The notes below the pieces were generated by a model, which saw only the letters and a program-made list of their open reading frames with translations, had not been told where the DNA came from and made no database searches. A program made the translations under genes and the position numbers. 64,000 bases of DNA from Ecdyonurus torrentis (Eukaryota; Arthropoda; Insecta; Ephemeroptera; Heptageniidae): NCBI GenBank assembly GCA_949318235.1, contig CASGGR010000043.1, positions 114,001 through 178,000 of the forward strand, given 5' to 3'. Below, in pieces: positions 35,201-48,482 of this stretch. How positions within the stretch are numbered: position 1 is the stretch's first letter; each line of letters starts with the position of its first letter.

Positions 35201-35936
35201 GAAACAAAGTTTCTATTTCAAGAACCAAATGTTATTGAATGATAAAAATCATACTTTTTACACGATTAAAACTAGTTGTGATGATTTCTCAAAAACTAAG
35301 AATGCTACAGACTTACTATTTTACTCAAAACATAGCTTTTTCAATTCTCTACAAAAAAGATGTCTTGAACTTTTTTGCTCCGACGCATACTTTTTGGGTT
35401 ATTGACAATTTTAGTTTTCACTCATCATGTAGCCAAACCAAGTCATGAAACAAAGTTTTTATTTCAAGAACCAAATGTTATTGAATGATAAAAATCATAC
35501 TTTTTACACGATTAAAACTAGTTTTGATGATTTCTCAAAAACTAAGAATGCTACAGACTTACTATTTTACTCAAAACATAGCTTTTTCAATTCTCTACAA
35601 AAAAGATGTCTTGAACTTTTTTGCTCCGACGCATACTTTTTGGGTTATTGACAATTTTAGTTTTCACTCATCATGTAGCCAAACCGAGTCATGAAACAAA
35701 GTTTCTATTTCAAGAACCAAATGTTATTGAATGATAAAAATCATACTTTTTACACGATTAAAACTAGTTTTGATGATTTCTCAGAAACTAAGAATGCTAC
35801 AGACATCAAATTCAACTCAAAACATAGCTTTTTCAATTCTCTACAAAAAAGATGTCTTGAACTTTTTTGCTCCGACGCATACTTTTTGGGTTATTGACAA
35901 TTATAGTTTTCACTCATCATGTAGCCAAACCAAGTC

Positions 35937-38900
35937 ATGAAACAAAGTTTCTATTTCAAGAACCAAATGTTATTGAATGATAAAAATCATACTTTTTACA
36001 CGATTAAAACTAGTTGTGATGATTTCTCAAAAACTAAGAATGCTACAGACTTACTATTTTACTCAAAACATAGCTTTTTCAATTCTCTACAAAAAAGATG
36101 TCTTGAACTTTTTTGCTCCGACGCATACTTTTTGGGTTATTGACAATTTTAGTTTTCACTCATCATGTAGCCAAACCAAGTCATGAAACAAAGTTTTTAT
36201 TTCAAGAACCAAATGTTATTGAATGATAAAAATCATACTTTTTACACGATTAAAACTAGTTTTGATGATTTCTCAGAAACTAAGAATGCTACAGACATCA
36301 AATTCGACTCAAAACATAGCTTTTTCAATTCTCTACAAAAAAGATGTCTTGAACTTTTTTGCTCCGACGCATACTTTTTGGGTTATTGACAATTTTAGTT
36401 TTCACTCATCATGTAGCCAAACCAAGTCATGAAACAAAGTTTTTATTTCAAGAACCAAATGTTATTGAATGATAAAAATCATACTTTTTACACGATTAAA
36501 ACTAGTTTTGATGATTTCTCAAAAACTAAGAATGCTACAGACTTACTATTTTACTCAAAACATAGCTTTTTCAATTCTCTACAAAAAAGATGTCTTGAAC
36601 TTTTTTGCTCCGACGCATACTTTTTGGGTTATTGACAATTTTAGTTTTCACTCATCATGTAGCCAAACCGAGTCATGAAACAAAGTTTCTATTTCAAGAA
36701 CCAAATGTTATTGAATGATAAAAATCATACTTTTTACACGATTAAAACTAGTTTTGATGATTTCTCAGAAACTAAGAATGCTACAGACATCAAATTCAAC
36801 TCAAAACATAGCTTTTTCAATTCTCTACAAAAAAGATGTCTTGAACTTTTTTGCTCCGACGCATACTTTTTGGGTTATTGACAATTATAGTTTTCACTCA
36901 TCATGTAGCCAAACCAAGTCATGAAACAAAGTTTCTATTTCAAGAACCAAATGTTATTGAATGATAAAAATCATACTTTTTACACGATTAAAACTAGTTG
37001 TGATGATTTCTCAAAAACTAAGAATGCTACAGACTTACTATTTTACTCAAAACATAGCTTTTTCAATTCTCTACAAAAAAGATGTCTTCAACTTTTTTGC
37101 TCCGACGCATACTTTTTGGGTTATTGACAATTATAGTTTTCACTCATCATGTAGCCAAACCAAGTCATGAAACAAAGTTTCTATTTCAAGAACCAAATGT
37201 TATTGAATGATAAAAATCATACTTTTTACACGATTAAAACTAGTTGTGATGATTTCTCAAAAACTAAGAATGCTACAGACTTACTATTTTACTCAAAACA
37301 TAGCTTTTTCAATTCTCTACAAAAAAGATGTCTTGAACTTTTTTGCTCCGACGCATACTTTTTGGGTTATTGACAATTTTAGTTTTCACTCATCATGTAG
37401 CCAAACCAAGTCATGAAACAAAGTTTTTATTTCAAGAACCAAATGTTATTGAATGATAAAAATCATACTTTTTACACGATTAAAACTAGTTTTGATGATT
37501 TCTCAGAAACTAAGAATGCTACAGACATCAAATTCGACTCAAAACATAGCTTTTTCAATTCTCTACAAAAAAGATGTCTTGAACTTTTTTGCTCCGACGC
37601 ATACTTTTTGGGTTATTGACAATTTTAGTTTTCACTCATCATGTAGCCAAACCAAGTCATGAAACAAAGTTTTTATTTCAAGAACCAAATGTTATTGAAT
37701 GATAAAAATCATACTTTTTACACGATTAAAACTAGTTTTGATGATTTCTCAAAAACTAAGAATGCTACAGACTTACTATTTTACTCAAAACATAGCTTTT
37801 TCAATTCTCTACAAAAAAGATGTCTTGAACTTTTTTGCTCCGACGCATACTTTTTGGGTTATTGACAATTTTAGTTTTCACTCATCATGTAGCCAAACCG
37901 AGTCATGAAACAAAGTTTCTATTTCAAGAACCAAATGTTATTGAATGATAAAAATCATACTTTTTACACGATTAAAACTAGTTTTGATGATTTCTCAGAA
38001 ACTAAGAATGCTACAGACATCAAATTCAACTCAAAACATAGCTTTTTCAATTCTCTACAAAAAAGATGTCTTGAACTTTTTTGCTCCGACGCATACTTTT
38101 TGGGTTATTGACAATTATAGTTTTCACTCATCATGTAGCCAAACCAAGTCATGAAACAAAGTTTCTATTTCAAGAACCAAATGTTATTGAATGATAAAAA
38201 TCATACTTTTTACACGATTAAAACTAGTTTTGATGATTTCTCAAAAACTAAGAATGCTACAGACTTACTATTTTACTCAAAACATAGCTTTTTCAATTCT
38301 CTACAAAAAAGATGTCTTGAACTTTTTTGCTCCGACGCATACTTTTTGGGTTATTGACAATTTTAGTTTTCACTCATCATGTAGCCAAACCGAGTCATGA
38401 AACAAAGTTTCTATTTCAAGAACCAAATGTTATTGAATGATAAAAATCATACTTTTTACACGATTAAAACTAGTTTTGATGATTTCTCAGAAACTAAGAA
38501 TGCTACAGACATCAAATTCAACTCAAAACATAGCTTTTTCAATTCTCTACAAAAAAGATGTCTTGAACTTTTTTGCTCCGACGCATACTTTTTGGGTTAT
38601 TGACAATTATAGTTTTCACTCATCATGTAGCCAAACCAAGTCATGAAACAAAGTTTCTATTTCAAGAACCAAATGTTATTGAATGATAAAAATCATACTT
38701 TTTACACGATTAAAACTAGTTGTGATGATTTCTCAAAAACTAAGAATGCTACAGACTTACTATTTTACTCAAAACATAGCTTTTTCAATTCTCTACAAAA
38801 AAGATGTCTTCAACTTTTTTGCTCCGACGCATACTTTTTGGGTTATTGACAATTATAGTTTTCACTCATCATGTAGCCAAACCAAGTCATGAAACAAAGT

Positions 38901-40118
38901 TTCTATTTCAAGAACCAAATGTTATTGAATGATAAAAATCATACTTTTTACACGATTAAAACTAGTTGTGATGATTTCTCAAAAACTAAGAATGCTACAG
39001 ACTTACTATTTTACTCAAAACATAGCTTTTTCAATTCTCTACAAAAAAGATGTCTTGAACTTTTTTGCTCCGACGCATACTTTTTGGGTTATTGACAATT
39101 TTAGTTTTCACTCATCATGTAGCCAAACCAAGTCATGAAACAAAGTTTTTATTTCAAGAACCAAATGTTATTGAATGATAAAAATCATACTTTTTACACG
39201 ATTAAAACTAGTTTTGATGATTTCTCAGAAACTAAGAATGCTACAGACATCAAATTCGACTCAAAACATAGCTTTTTCAATTCTCTACAAAAAAGATGTC
39301 TTGAACTTTTTTGCTCCGACGCATACTTTTTGGGTTATTGACAATTTTAGTTTTCACTCATCATGTAGCCAAACCAAGTCATGAAACAAAGTTTTTATTT
39401 CAAGAACCAAATGTTATTGAATGATAAAAATCATACTTTTTACACGATTAAAACTAGTTTTGATGATTTCTCAAAAACTAAGAATGCTACAGACTTACTA
39501 TTTTACTCAAAACATAGCTTTTTCAATTCTCTACAAAAAAGATGTCTTGAACTTTTTTGCTCCGACGCATACTTTTTGGGTTATTGACAATTTTAGTTTT
39601 CACTCATCATGTAGCCAAACCGAGTCATGAAACAAAGTTTCTATTTCAAGAACCAAATGTTATTGAATGATAAAAATCATACTTTTTACACGATTAAAAC
39701 TAGTTTTGATGATTTCTCAGAAACTAAGAATGCTACAGACATCAAATTCAACTCAAAACATAGCTTTTTCAATTCTCTACAAAAAAGATGTCTTGAACTT
39801 TTTTGCTCCGACGCATACTTTTTGGGTTATTGACAATTATAGTTTTCACTCATCATGTAGCCAAACCAAGTCATGAAACAAAGTTTCTATTTCAAGAACC
39901 AAATGTTATTGAATGATAAAAATCATACTTTTTACACGATTAAAACTAGTTGTGATGATTTCTCAAAAACTAAGAATGCTACAGACTTACTATTTTACTC
40001 AAAACATAGCTTTTTCAATTCTCTACAAAAAAGATGTCTTCAACTTTTTTGCTCCGACGCATACTTTTTGGGTTATTGACAATTATAGTTTTCACTCATC
40101 ATGTAGCCAAACCAAGTC
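35937..40118 (+). repeat. Three related 5- or 7-monomer units starting M1 - M2/M9 hybrid
   Basis: 35937-37166: 1 h2/9 3 4 5. 37167-38888: 1 h2/9 3 4 h5/3 4 5. 38889-40118: 1 h2/9 3 4 5. The M2/M9 hybrid (p15 T with p124 G) at 36183, 37413 and 39135 is found only here and ties the three together. The middle unit contains two more monomers, headed by an M5/M3 hybrid at 38151. This stretch lacks M6, M7, M8 and M10. Confidence 0.8.
38151..38396 (+). repeat. Hybrid monomer M5/M3
   Basis: p15 C after an M4 fits M5; p80 T, p94 A, p124 T, p213 T, p242 G and a following M4 fit M3. The switch lies between p15 and p80. It is the only M3-like unit with p15 C besides the p82-marked M7/M3 hybrids. Confidence 0.72.
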
Positions 40119-41840
40119 ATGAAACAAAGTTTCTATTTCAAGAACCAAATGTTATTGAATGATAAAAATCATACTTTTTACACGATTAAAACTAGTTTTG
40201 ATGATTTCTCAGAAACTAAGAATGCTACAGACATCAAATTCGACTCAAAACATAGCTTTTTCAATTCTCTACAAAAAAGATGTCTTGAACTTTTTTGCTC
40301 CGACGCATACTTTTTGGGTTATTGACAATTTTAGTTTTCACTCATCATGTAGCCAAACCAAGTCATGAAACAAAGTTTTTATTTCAAGAACCAAATGTTA
40401 TTGAATGATAAAAATCATACTTTTTACACGATTAAAACTAGTTTTGATGATTTCTCAAAAACTAAGAATGCTACAGACTTACTATTTTACTCAAAACATA
40501 GCTTTTTCAATTCTCTACAAAAAAGATGTCTTGAACTTTTTTGCTCCGACGCATACTTTTTGGGTTATTGACAATTTTAGTTTTCACTCATCATGTAGCC
40601 AAACCGAGTCATGAAACAAAGTTTCTATTTCAAGAACCAAATGTTATTGAATGATAAAAATCATACTTTTTACACGATTAAAACTAGTTTTGATGATTTC
40701 TCAGAAACTAAGAATGCTACAGACATCAAATTCAACTCAAAACATAGCTTTTTCAATTCTCTACAAAAAAGATGTCTTGAACTTTTTTGCTCCGACGCAT
40801 ACTTTTTGGGTTATTGACAATTATAGTTTTCACTCATCATGTAGCCAAACCAAGTCATGAAACAAAGTTTCTATTTCAAGAACCAAATGTTATTGAATGA
40901 TAAAAATCATACTTTTTACACGATTAAAACTAGTTGTGATGATTTCTCAAAAACTAAGAATGCTACAGACTTACTATTTTACTCAAAACATAGCTTTTTC
41001 AATTCTCTACAAAAAAGATGTCTTGAACTTTTTTGCTCCGACGCATACTTTTTGGGTTATTGACAATTTTAGTTTTCACTCATCATGTAGCCAAACCAAG
41101 TCATGAAACAAAGTTTTTATTTCAAGAACCAAATGTTATTGAATGATAAAAATCATACTTTTTACACGATTAAAACTAGTTTTGATGATTTCTCAAAAAC
41201 TAAGAATGCTACAGACTTACTATTTTACTCAAAACATAGCTTTTTCAATTCTCTACAAAAAAGATGTCTTGAACTTTTTTGCTCCGACGCATACTTTTTG
41301 GGTTATTGACAATTTTAGTTTTCACTCATCATGTAGCCAAACCGAGTCATGAAACAAAGTTTCTATTTCAAGAACCAAATGTTATTGAATGATAAAAATC
41401 ATACTTTTTACACGATTAAAACTAGTTTTGATGATTTCTCAGAAACTAAGAATGCTACAGACATCAAATTCAACTCAAAACATAGCTTTTTCAATTCTCT
41501 ACAAAAAAGATGTCTTGAACTTTTTTGCTCCGACGCATACTTTTTGGGTTATTGACAATTATAGTTTTCACTCATCATGTAGCCAAACCAAGTCATGAAA
41601 CAAAGTTTCTATTTCAAGAACCAAATGTTATTGAATGATAAAAATCATACTTTTTACACGATTAAAACTAGTTGTGATGATTTCTCAAAAACTAAGAATG
41701 CTACAGACTTACTATTTTACTCAAAACATAGCTTTTTCAATTCTCTACAAAAAAGATGTCTTCAACTTTTTTGCTCCGACGCATACTTTTTGGGTTATTG
41801 ACAATTATAGTTTTCACTCATCATGTAGCCAAACCAAGTC

Positions 41841-42086
41841 ATGAAACAAAGTTTCTATTTCAAGAACCAAATGTTATTGAATGATAAAAATCATACTTTT
41901 TACACGATTAAAACTAGTTTTGATGATTTCTCAGAAACTAAGAATGCTACAGACTTACTATTTAACTCAAAACATAGCTTTTTCAATTCTCTACAAAAAA
42001 GATGTCTTGAACTTTTTTGCTCCGACGCATACTTTTTGGGTTATTGACAATTTTAGTTTTCACTCATCATGTAGCCAAACCAAGTC
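41841..42086 (+). repeat. Hybrid monomer M6/M7
   Basis: Block T/A/C/T/T with p94 G and p124 A is M6; p180/p182 C/C, p213 T and p242 A is M7. It follows M5 and precedes M3, so one exchange fused adjacent M6 and M7 and removed 246 bp. The switch lies between p124 and p180. Confidence 0.82.
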
Positions 42087-42332
42087 ATGAAACAAAGTTT
42101 TTATTTCAAGAACCAAATGTTATTGAATGATAAAAATCATACTTTTTACACGATTAAAACTAGTTTTGATGATTTCTCAAAAACTAAGAATGCTACAGAC
42201 TTACTATTTTACTCAAAACATAGCTTTTTCAATTCTCTACAAAAAAGATGTCTTGAACTTTTTTGCTCCGACGCATACTTTTTGGGTTATTGACAATTTT
42301 AGTTTTCACTCATCATGTAGCCAAACCGGGTC

Positions 42333-45284
42333 ATGAAACAAAGTTTCTATTTCAAGAACCAAATGTTATTGAATGATAAAAATCATACTTTTTACACGAT
42401 TAAAACTAGTTTTGATGATTTCTCAGAAACTAAGAATGCTACAGACATCAAATTCAACTCAAAACATAGCTTTTTTAATTCTCTACAAAAAAGATGTCTT
42501 GAACTTTTTTGCTCCGACGCATACTTTTTGGGTTATTGACAATTATAGTTTTCACTCATCATGTAGCCAAACCAAGTCATGAAACAAAGTTTCTATTTCA
42601 AGAACCAAATGTTATTGAATGATAAAAATCATACTTTTTACACGATTAAAACTAGTTTTGATGATTTCTCAGAAACTAAGAATGCTACAGACATCAAATT
42701 CGACTCAAAACATAGCTTTTTCAATTCTCTACAAAAAAGATGTCTTGAACTTTTTTGCTCCGACGCATACTTTTTGGGTTATTGACAATTTTAGTTTTCA
42801 CTCATCATGTAGCCAAACCAAGTCATGAAACAAAGTTTTTATTTCAAGAACCAAATGTTATTGAATGATAAAAATCATACTTTTTACACGATTAAAACTA
42901 GTTTTGATGATTTCTCAGAAACTAAGAATGCTACAGACATCAAATTCAACTCAAAACATAGCTTTTTCAATTCTCTACAAAAAAGATGTCTTGAACTTTT
43001 TTGCTCCGACGCATACTTTTTGGGTTATTGACAATTATAGTTTTCACTCATCATGTAGCCAAACCAAGTCATGAAACAAAGTTTCTATTTCAAGAACCAA
43101 ATGTTATTGAATGATAAAAATCATACTTTTTACACGATTAAAACTAGTTGTGATGATTTCTCAAAAACTAAGAATGCTACAGACTTACTATTTTACTCAA
43201 AACATAGCTTTTTCAATTCTCTACAAAAAAGATGTCTTGAACTTTTTTGCTCCGACGCATACTTTTTGGGTTATTGACAATTTTAGTTTTCACTCATCAT
43301 GTAGCCAAACCAAGTCATGAAACAAAGTTTTTATTTCAAGAACCAAATGTTATTGAATGATAAAAATCATACTTTTTACACGATTAAAACTAGTTTTGAT
43401 GATTTCTCAGAAACTAAGAATGCTACAGACATCAAATTCAACTCAAAACATAGCTTTTTCAATTCTCTACAAAAAAGATGTCTTGAACTTTTTTGCTCCG
43501 ACGCATACTTTTTGGGTTATTGACAATTATAGTTTTCACTCATCATGTAGCCAAACCAAGTCATGAAACAAAGTTTCTATTTCAAGAACCAAATGTTATT
43601 GAATGATAAAAATCATACTTTTTACACGATTAAAACTAGTTGTGATGATTTCTCAAAAACTAAGAATGCTACAGACTTACTATTTTACTCAAAACATAGC
43701 TTTTTCAATTCTCTACAAAAAAGATGTCTTGAACTTTTTTGCTCCGACGCATACTTTTTGGGTTATTGACAATTTTAGTTTTCACTCATCATGTAGCCAA
43801 ACCAAGTCATGAAACAAAGTTTTTATTTCAAGAACCAAATGTTATTGAATGATAAAAATCATACTTTTTACACGATTAAAACTAGTTTTGATGATTTCTC
43901 AAAAACTAAGAATGCTACAGACTTACTATTTTACTCAAAACATAGCTTTTTCAATTCTCTACAAAAAAGATGTCTTGAACTTTTTTGCTCCGACGCATAC
44001 TTTTTGGGTTATTGACAATTTTAGTTTTCACTCATCATGTAGCCAAACCGAGTCATGAAACAAAGTTTCTATTTCAAGAACCAAATGTTATTGAATGATA
44101 AAAATCATACTTTTTACACGATTAAAACTAGTTTTGATGATTTCTCAGAAACTAAGAATGCTACAGACATCAAATTCAACTCAAAACATAGCTTTTTCAA
44201 TTCTCTACAAAAAAGATGTCTTGAACTTTTTTGCTCCGACGCATACTTTTTGGGTTATTGACAATTATAGTTTTCACTCATCATGTAGCCAAACCAAGTC
44301 ATGAAACAAAGTTTCTATTTCAAGAACCAAATGTTATTGAATGATAAAAATCATACTTTTTACACGATTAAAACTAGTTGTGATGATTTCTCAAAAACTA
44401 AGAATGCTACAGACTTACTATTTTACTCAAAACATAGCTTTTTCAATTCTCTACAAAAAAGATGTCTTCAACTTTTTTGCTCCGACGCATACTTTTTGGG
44501 TTATTGACAATTATAGTTTTCACTCATCATGTAGCCAAACCAAGTCATGAAACAAAGTTTCTATTTCAAGAACCAAATGTTATTGAATGATAAAAATCAT
44601 ACTTTTTACACGATTAAAACTAGTTTTGATGATTTCTCAGAAACTAAGAATGCTACAGACTTACTATTTAACTCAAAACATAGCTTTTTCAATTCTCTAC
44701 AAAAAAGATGTCTTGAACTTTTTTGTTTCGACGCATACTTTTTGGGTTATTGACAATTTTAGTTTTCACTCATCATGTAGCCAAACCGAGTCATGAAACA
44801 AAGTTTCTATTTCAAGAACCAAATGTTATTGAATGATAAAAATCATACTTTTTACACGATTAAAACTAGTTTTGATGATTTCTCAGAAACTAAGAATGCT
44901 ACAGACATCAAATTCAACTCAAAACATAGCTTTTTCAATTCTCTACAAAAAAGATGTCTTGAACTTTTTTGCTCCGACGCATACTTTTTGGGTTATTGAC
45001 AATTTTAGTTTTCACTCATCATGTAGCCAAACCAAGTCATGAAACAAAGTTTTTATTTCAAGAACCAAATGTTATTGAATGATAAAAATCATACTTTTTA
45101 CACGATTAAAACTAGTTTTGATGATTTCTCAAAAACTAAGAATGCTACAGACTTACTATTTTACTCAAAACATAGCTTTTTCAATTCTCTACAAAAAAGA
45201 TGTCTTGAACTTTTTTGCTCCGACGCATACTTTTTGGGTTATTGACAATTTTAGTTTTCACTCATCATGTAGCCAAACCGAGTC
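42333..45284 (+). repeat. Complete 12-monomer HOR (2,952 bp)
   Basis: Order 8 9 2 1 2 1 3 4 5 6 7 3, then M10-M9-M2-M1-M2 begins the next cycle. It is the only place where the full cycle occurs without a missing or fused unit. Most other stretches can be derived from it by deleting, duplicating or fusing members. Calling it canonical is inference from the commonest neighbour pairs. Confidence 0.75.
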
Positions 45285-46514
45285 ATGAAACAAAGTTTCT
45301 ATTTCAAGAACCAAATGTTATTGTATGATAAAAATCATACTTTTTACACGATTAAAACTAGTTTTGATGATTTCTCAGAAACTAAGAATGCTACAGACTT
45401 ACTATTTAACTCAAAACATAGCTTTTTTAATTCTCTACAAAAAAGATGTCTTGAACTTTTTTGCTCCGACGCATACTTTTTGGGTTATTGACAATTATAG
45501 TTTTCACTCATCATGTAGCCAAACCAAGTCATGAAACAAAGTTTCTATTTCAAGAACCAAATGTTATTGAATGATAAAAATCATACTTTTTACACGATTA
45601 AAACTAGTTTTGATGATTTCTCAGAAACTAAGAATGCTACAGACATCAAATTCGACTCAAAACATAGCTTTTTCAATTCTCTACAAAAAAGATGTCTTGA
45701 ACTTTTTTGCTCCGACGCATACTTTTTGGGTTATTGACAATTTTAGTTTTCACTCATCATGTAGCCAAACCAAGTCATGAAACAAAGTTTTTATTTCAAG
45801 AACCAAATGTTATTGAATGATAAAAATCATACTTTTTACACGATTAAAACTAGTTTTGATGATTTCTCAGAAACTAAGAATGCTACAGACATCAAATTCA
45901 ACTCAAAACATAGCTTTTTCAATTCTCTACAAAAAAGATGTCTTGAACTTTTTTGCTCCGACGCATACTTTTTGGGTTATTGACAATTATAGTTTTCACT
46001 CATCATGTAGCCAAACCAAGTCATGAAACAAAGTTTCTATTTCAAGAACCAAATGTTATTGAATGATAAAAATCATACTTTTTACACGATTAAAACTAGT
46101 TGTGATGATTTCTCAAAAACTAAGAATGCTACAGACTTACTATTTTACTCAAAACATAGCTTTTTCAATTCTCTACAAAAAAGATGTCTTGAACTTTTTT
46201 GCTCCGACGCATACTTTTTGGGTTATTGACTATTTTAGTTTTCACTCATCATGTAGCCAAACCAAGTCATGAAACAAAGTTTTTATTTCAAGAACCAAAT
46301 GTTATTGAATGATAAAAATCATACTTTTTACACGATTAAAACTAGTTTTGATGATTTCTCAGAAACTAAGAATGCTACAGACATCAAATTCAACTCAAAA
46401 CATAGCTTTTTCAATTCTCTACAAAAAAGATGTCTTGAACTTTTTTGCTCCGACGCATACTTTTTGGGTTATTGACAATTATAGTTTTCACTCATCATGT
46501 AGCCAAACCAAGTC
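44547..46514 (+). repeat. 8-monomer HOR, copy 1 of 3 (1,968 bp)
   Basis: Order 6 7 3 10 9 2 1 2. It carries two private changes, A to T at 45324 (in M10) and A to T at 46231 (in M1), absent from copies 2 and 3, so they arose in this copy after duplication or were lost from the others. Confidence 0.87.
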
Positions 46515-48482
46515 ATGAAACAAAGTTTCTATTTCAAGAACCAAATGTTATTGAATGATAAAAATCATACTTTTTACACGATTAAAACTAGTTTTGATGA
46601 TTTCTCAGAAACTAAGAATGCTACAGACTTACTATTTAACTCAAAACATAGCTTTTTCAATTCTCTACAAAAAAGATGTCTTGAACTTTTTTGTTTCGAC
46701 GCATACTTTTTGGGTTATTGACAATTTTAGTTTTCACTCATCATGTAGCCAAACCGAGTCATGAAACAAAGTTTCTATTTCAAGAACCAAATGTTATTGA
46801 ATGATAAAAATCATACTTTTTACACGATTAAAACTAGTTTTGATGATTTCTCAGAAACTAAGAATGCTACAGACATCAAATTCAACTCAAAACATAGCTT
46901 TTTCAATTCTCTACAAAAAAGATGTCTTGAACTTTTTTGCTCCGACGCATACTTTTTGGGTTATTGACAATTTTAGTTTTCACTCATCATGTAGCCAAAC
47001 CAAGTCATGAAACAAAGTTTTTATTTCAAGAACCAAATGTTATTGAATGATAAAAATCATACTTTTTACACGATTAAAACTAGTTTTGATGATTTCTCAA
47101 AAACTAAGAATGCTACAGACTTACTATTTTACTCAAAACATAGCTTTTTCAATTCTCTACAAAAAAGATGTCTTGAACTTTTTTGCTCCGACGCATACTT
47201 TTTGGGTTATTGACAATTTTAGTTTTCACTCATCATGTAGCCAAACCGAGTCATGAAACAAAGTTTCTATTTCAAGAACCAAATGTTATTGAATGATAAA
47301 AATCATACTTTTTACACGATTAAAACTAGTTTTGATGATTTCTCAGAAACTAAGAATGCTACAGACTTACTATTTAACTCAAAACATAGCTTTTTTAATT
47401 CTCTACAAAAAAGATGTCTTGAACTTTTTTGCTCCGACGCATACTTTTTGGGTTATTGACAATTATAGTTTTCACTCATCATGTAGCCAAACCAAGTCAT
47501 GAAACAAAGTTTCTATTTCAAGAACCAAATGTTATTGAATGATAAAAATCATACTTTTTACACGATTAAAACTAGTTTTGATGATTTCTCAGAAACTAAG
47601 AATGCTACAGACATCAAATTCGACTCAAAACATAGCTTTTTCAATTCTCTACAAAAAAGATGTCTTGAACTTTTTTGCTCCGACGCATACTTTTTGGGTT
47701 ATTGACAATTTTAGTTTTCACTCATCATGTAGCCAAACCAAGTCATGAAACAAAGTTTTTATTTCAAGAACCAAATGTTATTGAATGATAAAAATCATAC
47801 TTTTTACACGATTAAAACTAGTTTTGATGATTTCTCAGAAACTAAGAATGCTACAGACATCAAATTCAACTCAAAACATAGCTTTTTCAATTCTCTACAA
47901 AAAAGATGTCTTGAACTTTTTTGCTCCGACGCATACTTTTTGGGTTATTGACAATTATAGTTTTCACTCATCATGTAGCCAAACCAAGTCATGAAACAAA
48001 GTTTCTATTTCAAGAACCAAATGTTATTGAATGATAAAAATCATACTTTTTACACGATTAAAACTAGTTGTGATGATTTCTCAAAAACTAAGAATGCTAC
48101 AGACTTACTATTTTACTCAAAACATAGCTTTTTCAATTCTCTACAAAAAAGATGTCTTGAACTTTTTTGCTCCGACGCATACTTTTTGGGTTATTGACAA
48201 TTTTAGTTTTCACTCATCATGTAGCCAAACCAAGTCATGAAACAAAGTTTTTATTTCAAGAACCAAATGTTATTGAATGATAAAAATCATACTTTTTACA
48301 CGATTAAAACTAGTTTTGATGATTTCTCAGAAACTAAGAATGCTACAGACATCAAATTCAACTCAAAACATAGCTTTTTCAATTCTCTACAAAAAAGATG
48401 TCTTGAACTTTTTTGCTCCGACGCATACTTTTTGGGTTATTGACAATTATAGTTTTCACTCATCATGTAGCCAAACCAAGTC
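46515..48482 (+). repeat. 8-monomer HOR, copy 2 of 3 (1,968 bp)
   Basis: Same order 6 7 3 10 9 2 1 2. The unit joins where M2 is followed by M6 instead of M1, so the period lacks 1 3 4 5 of the 12-monomer cycle. I saw no difference from copy 3. Confidence 0.87.
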
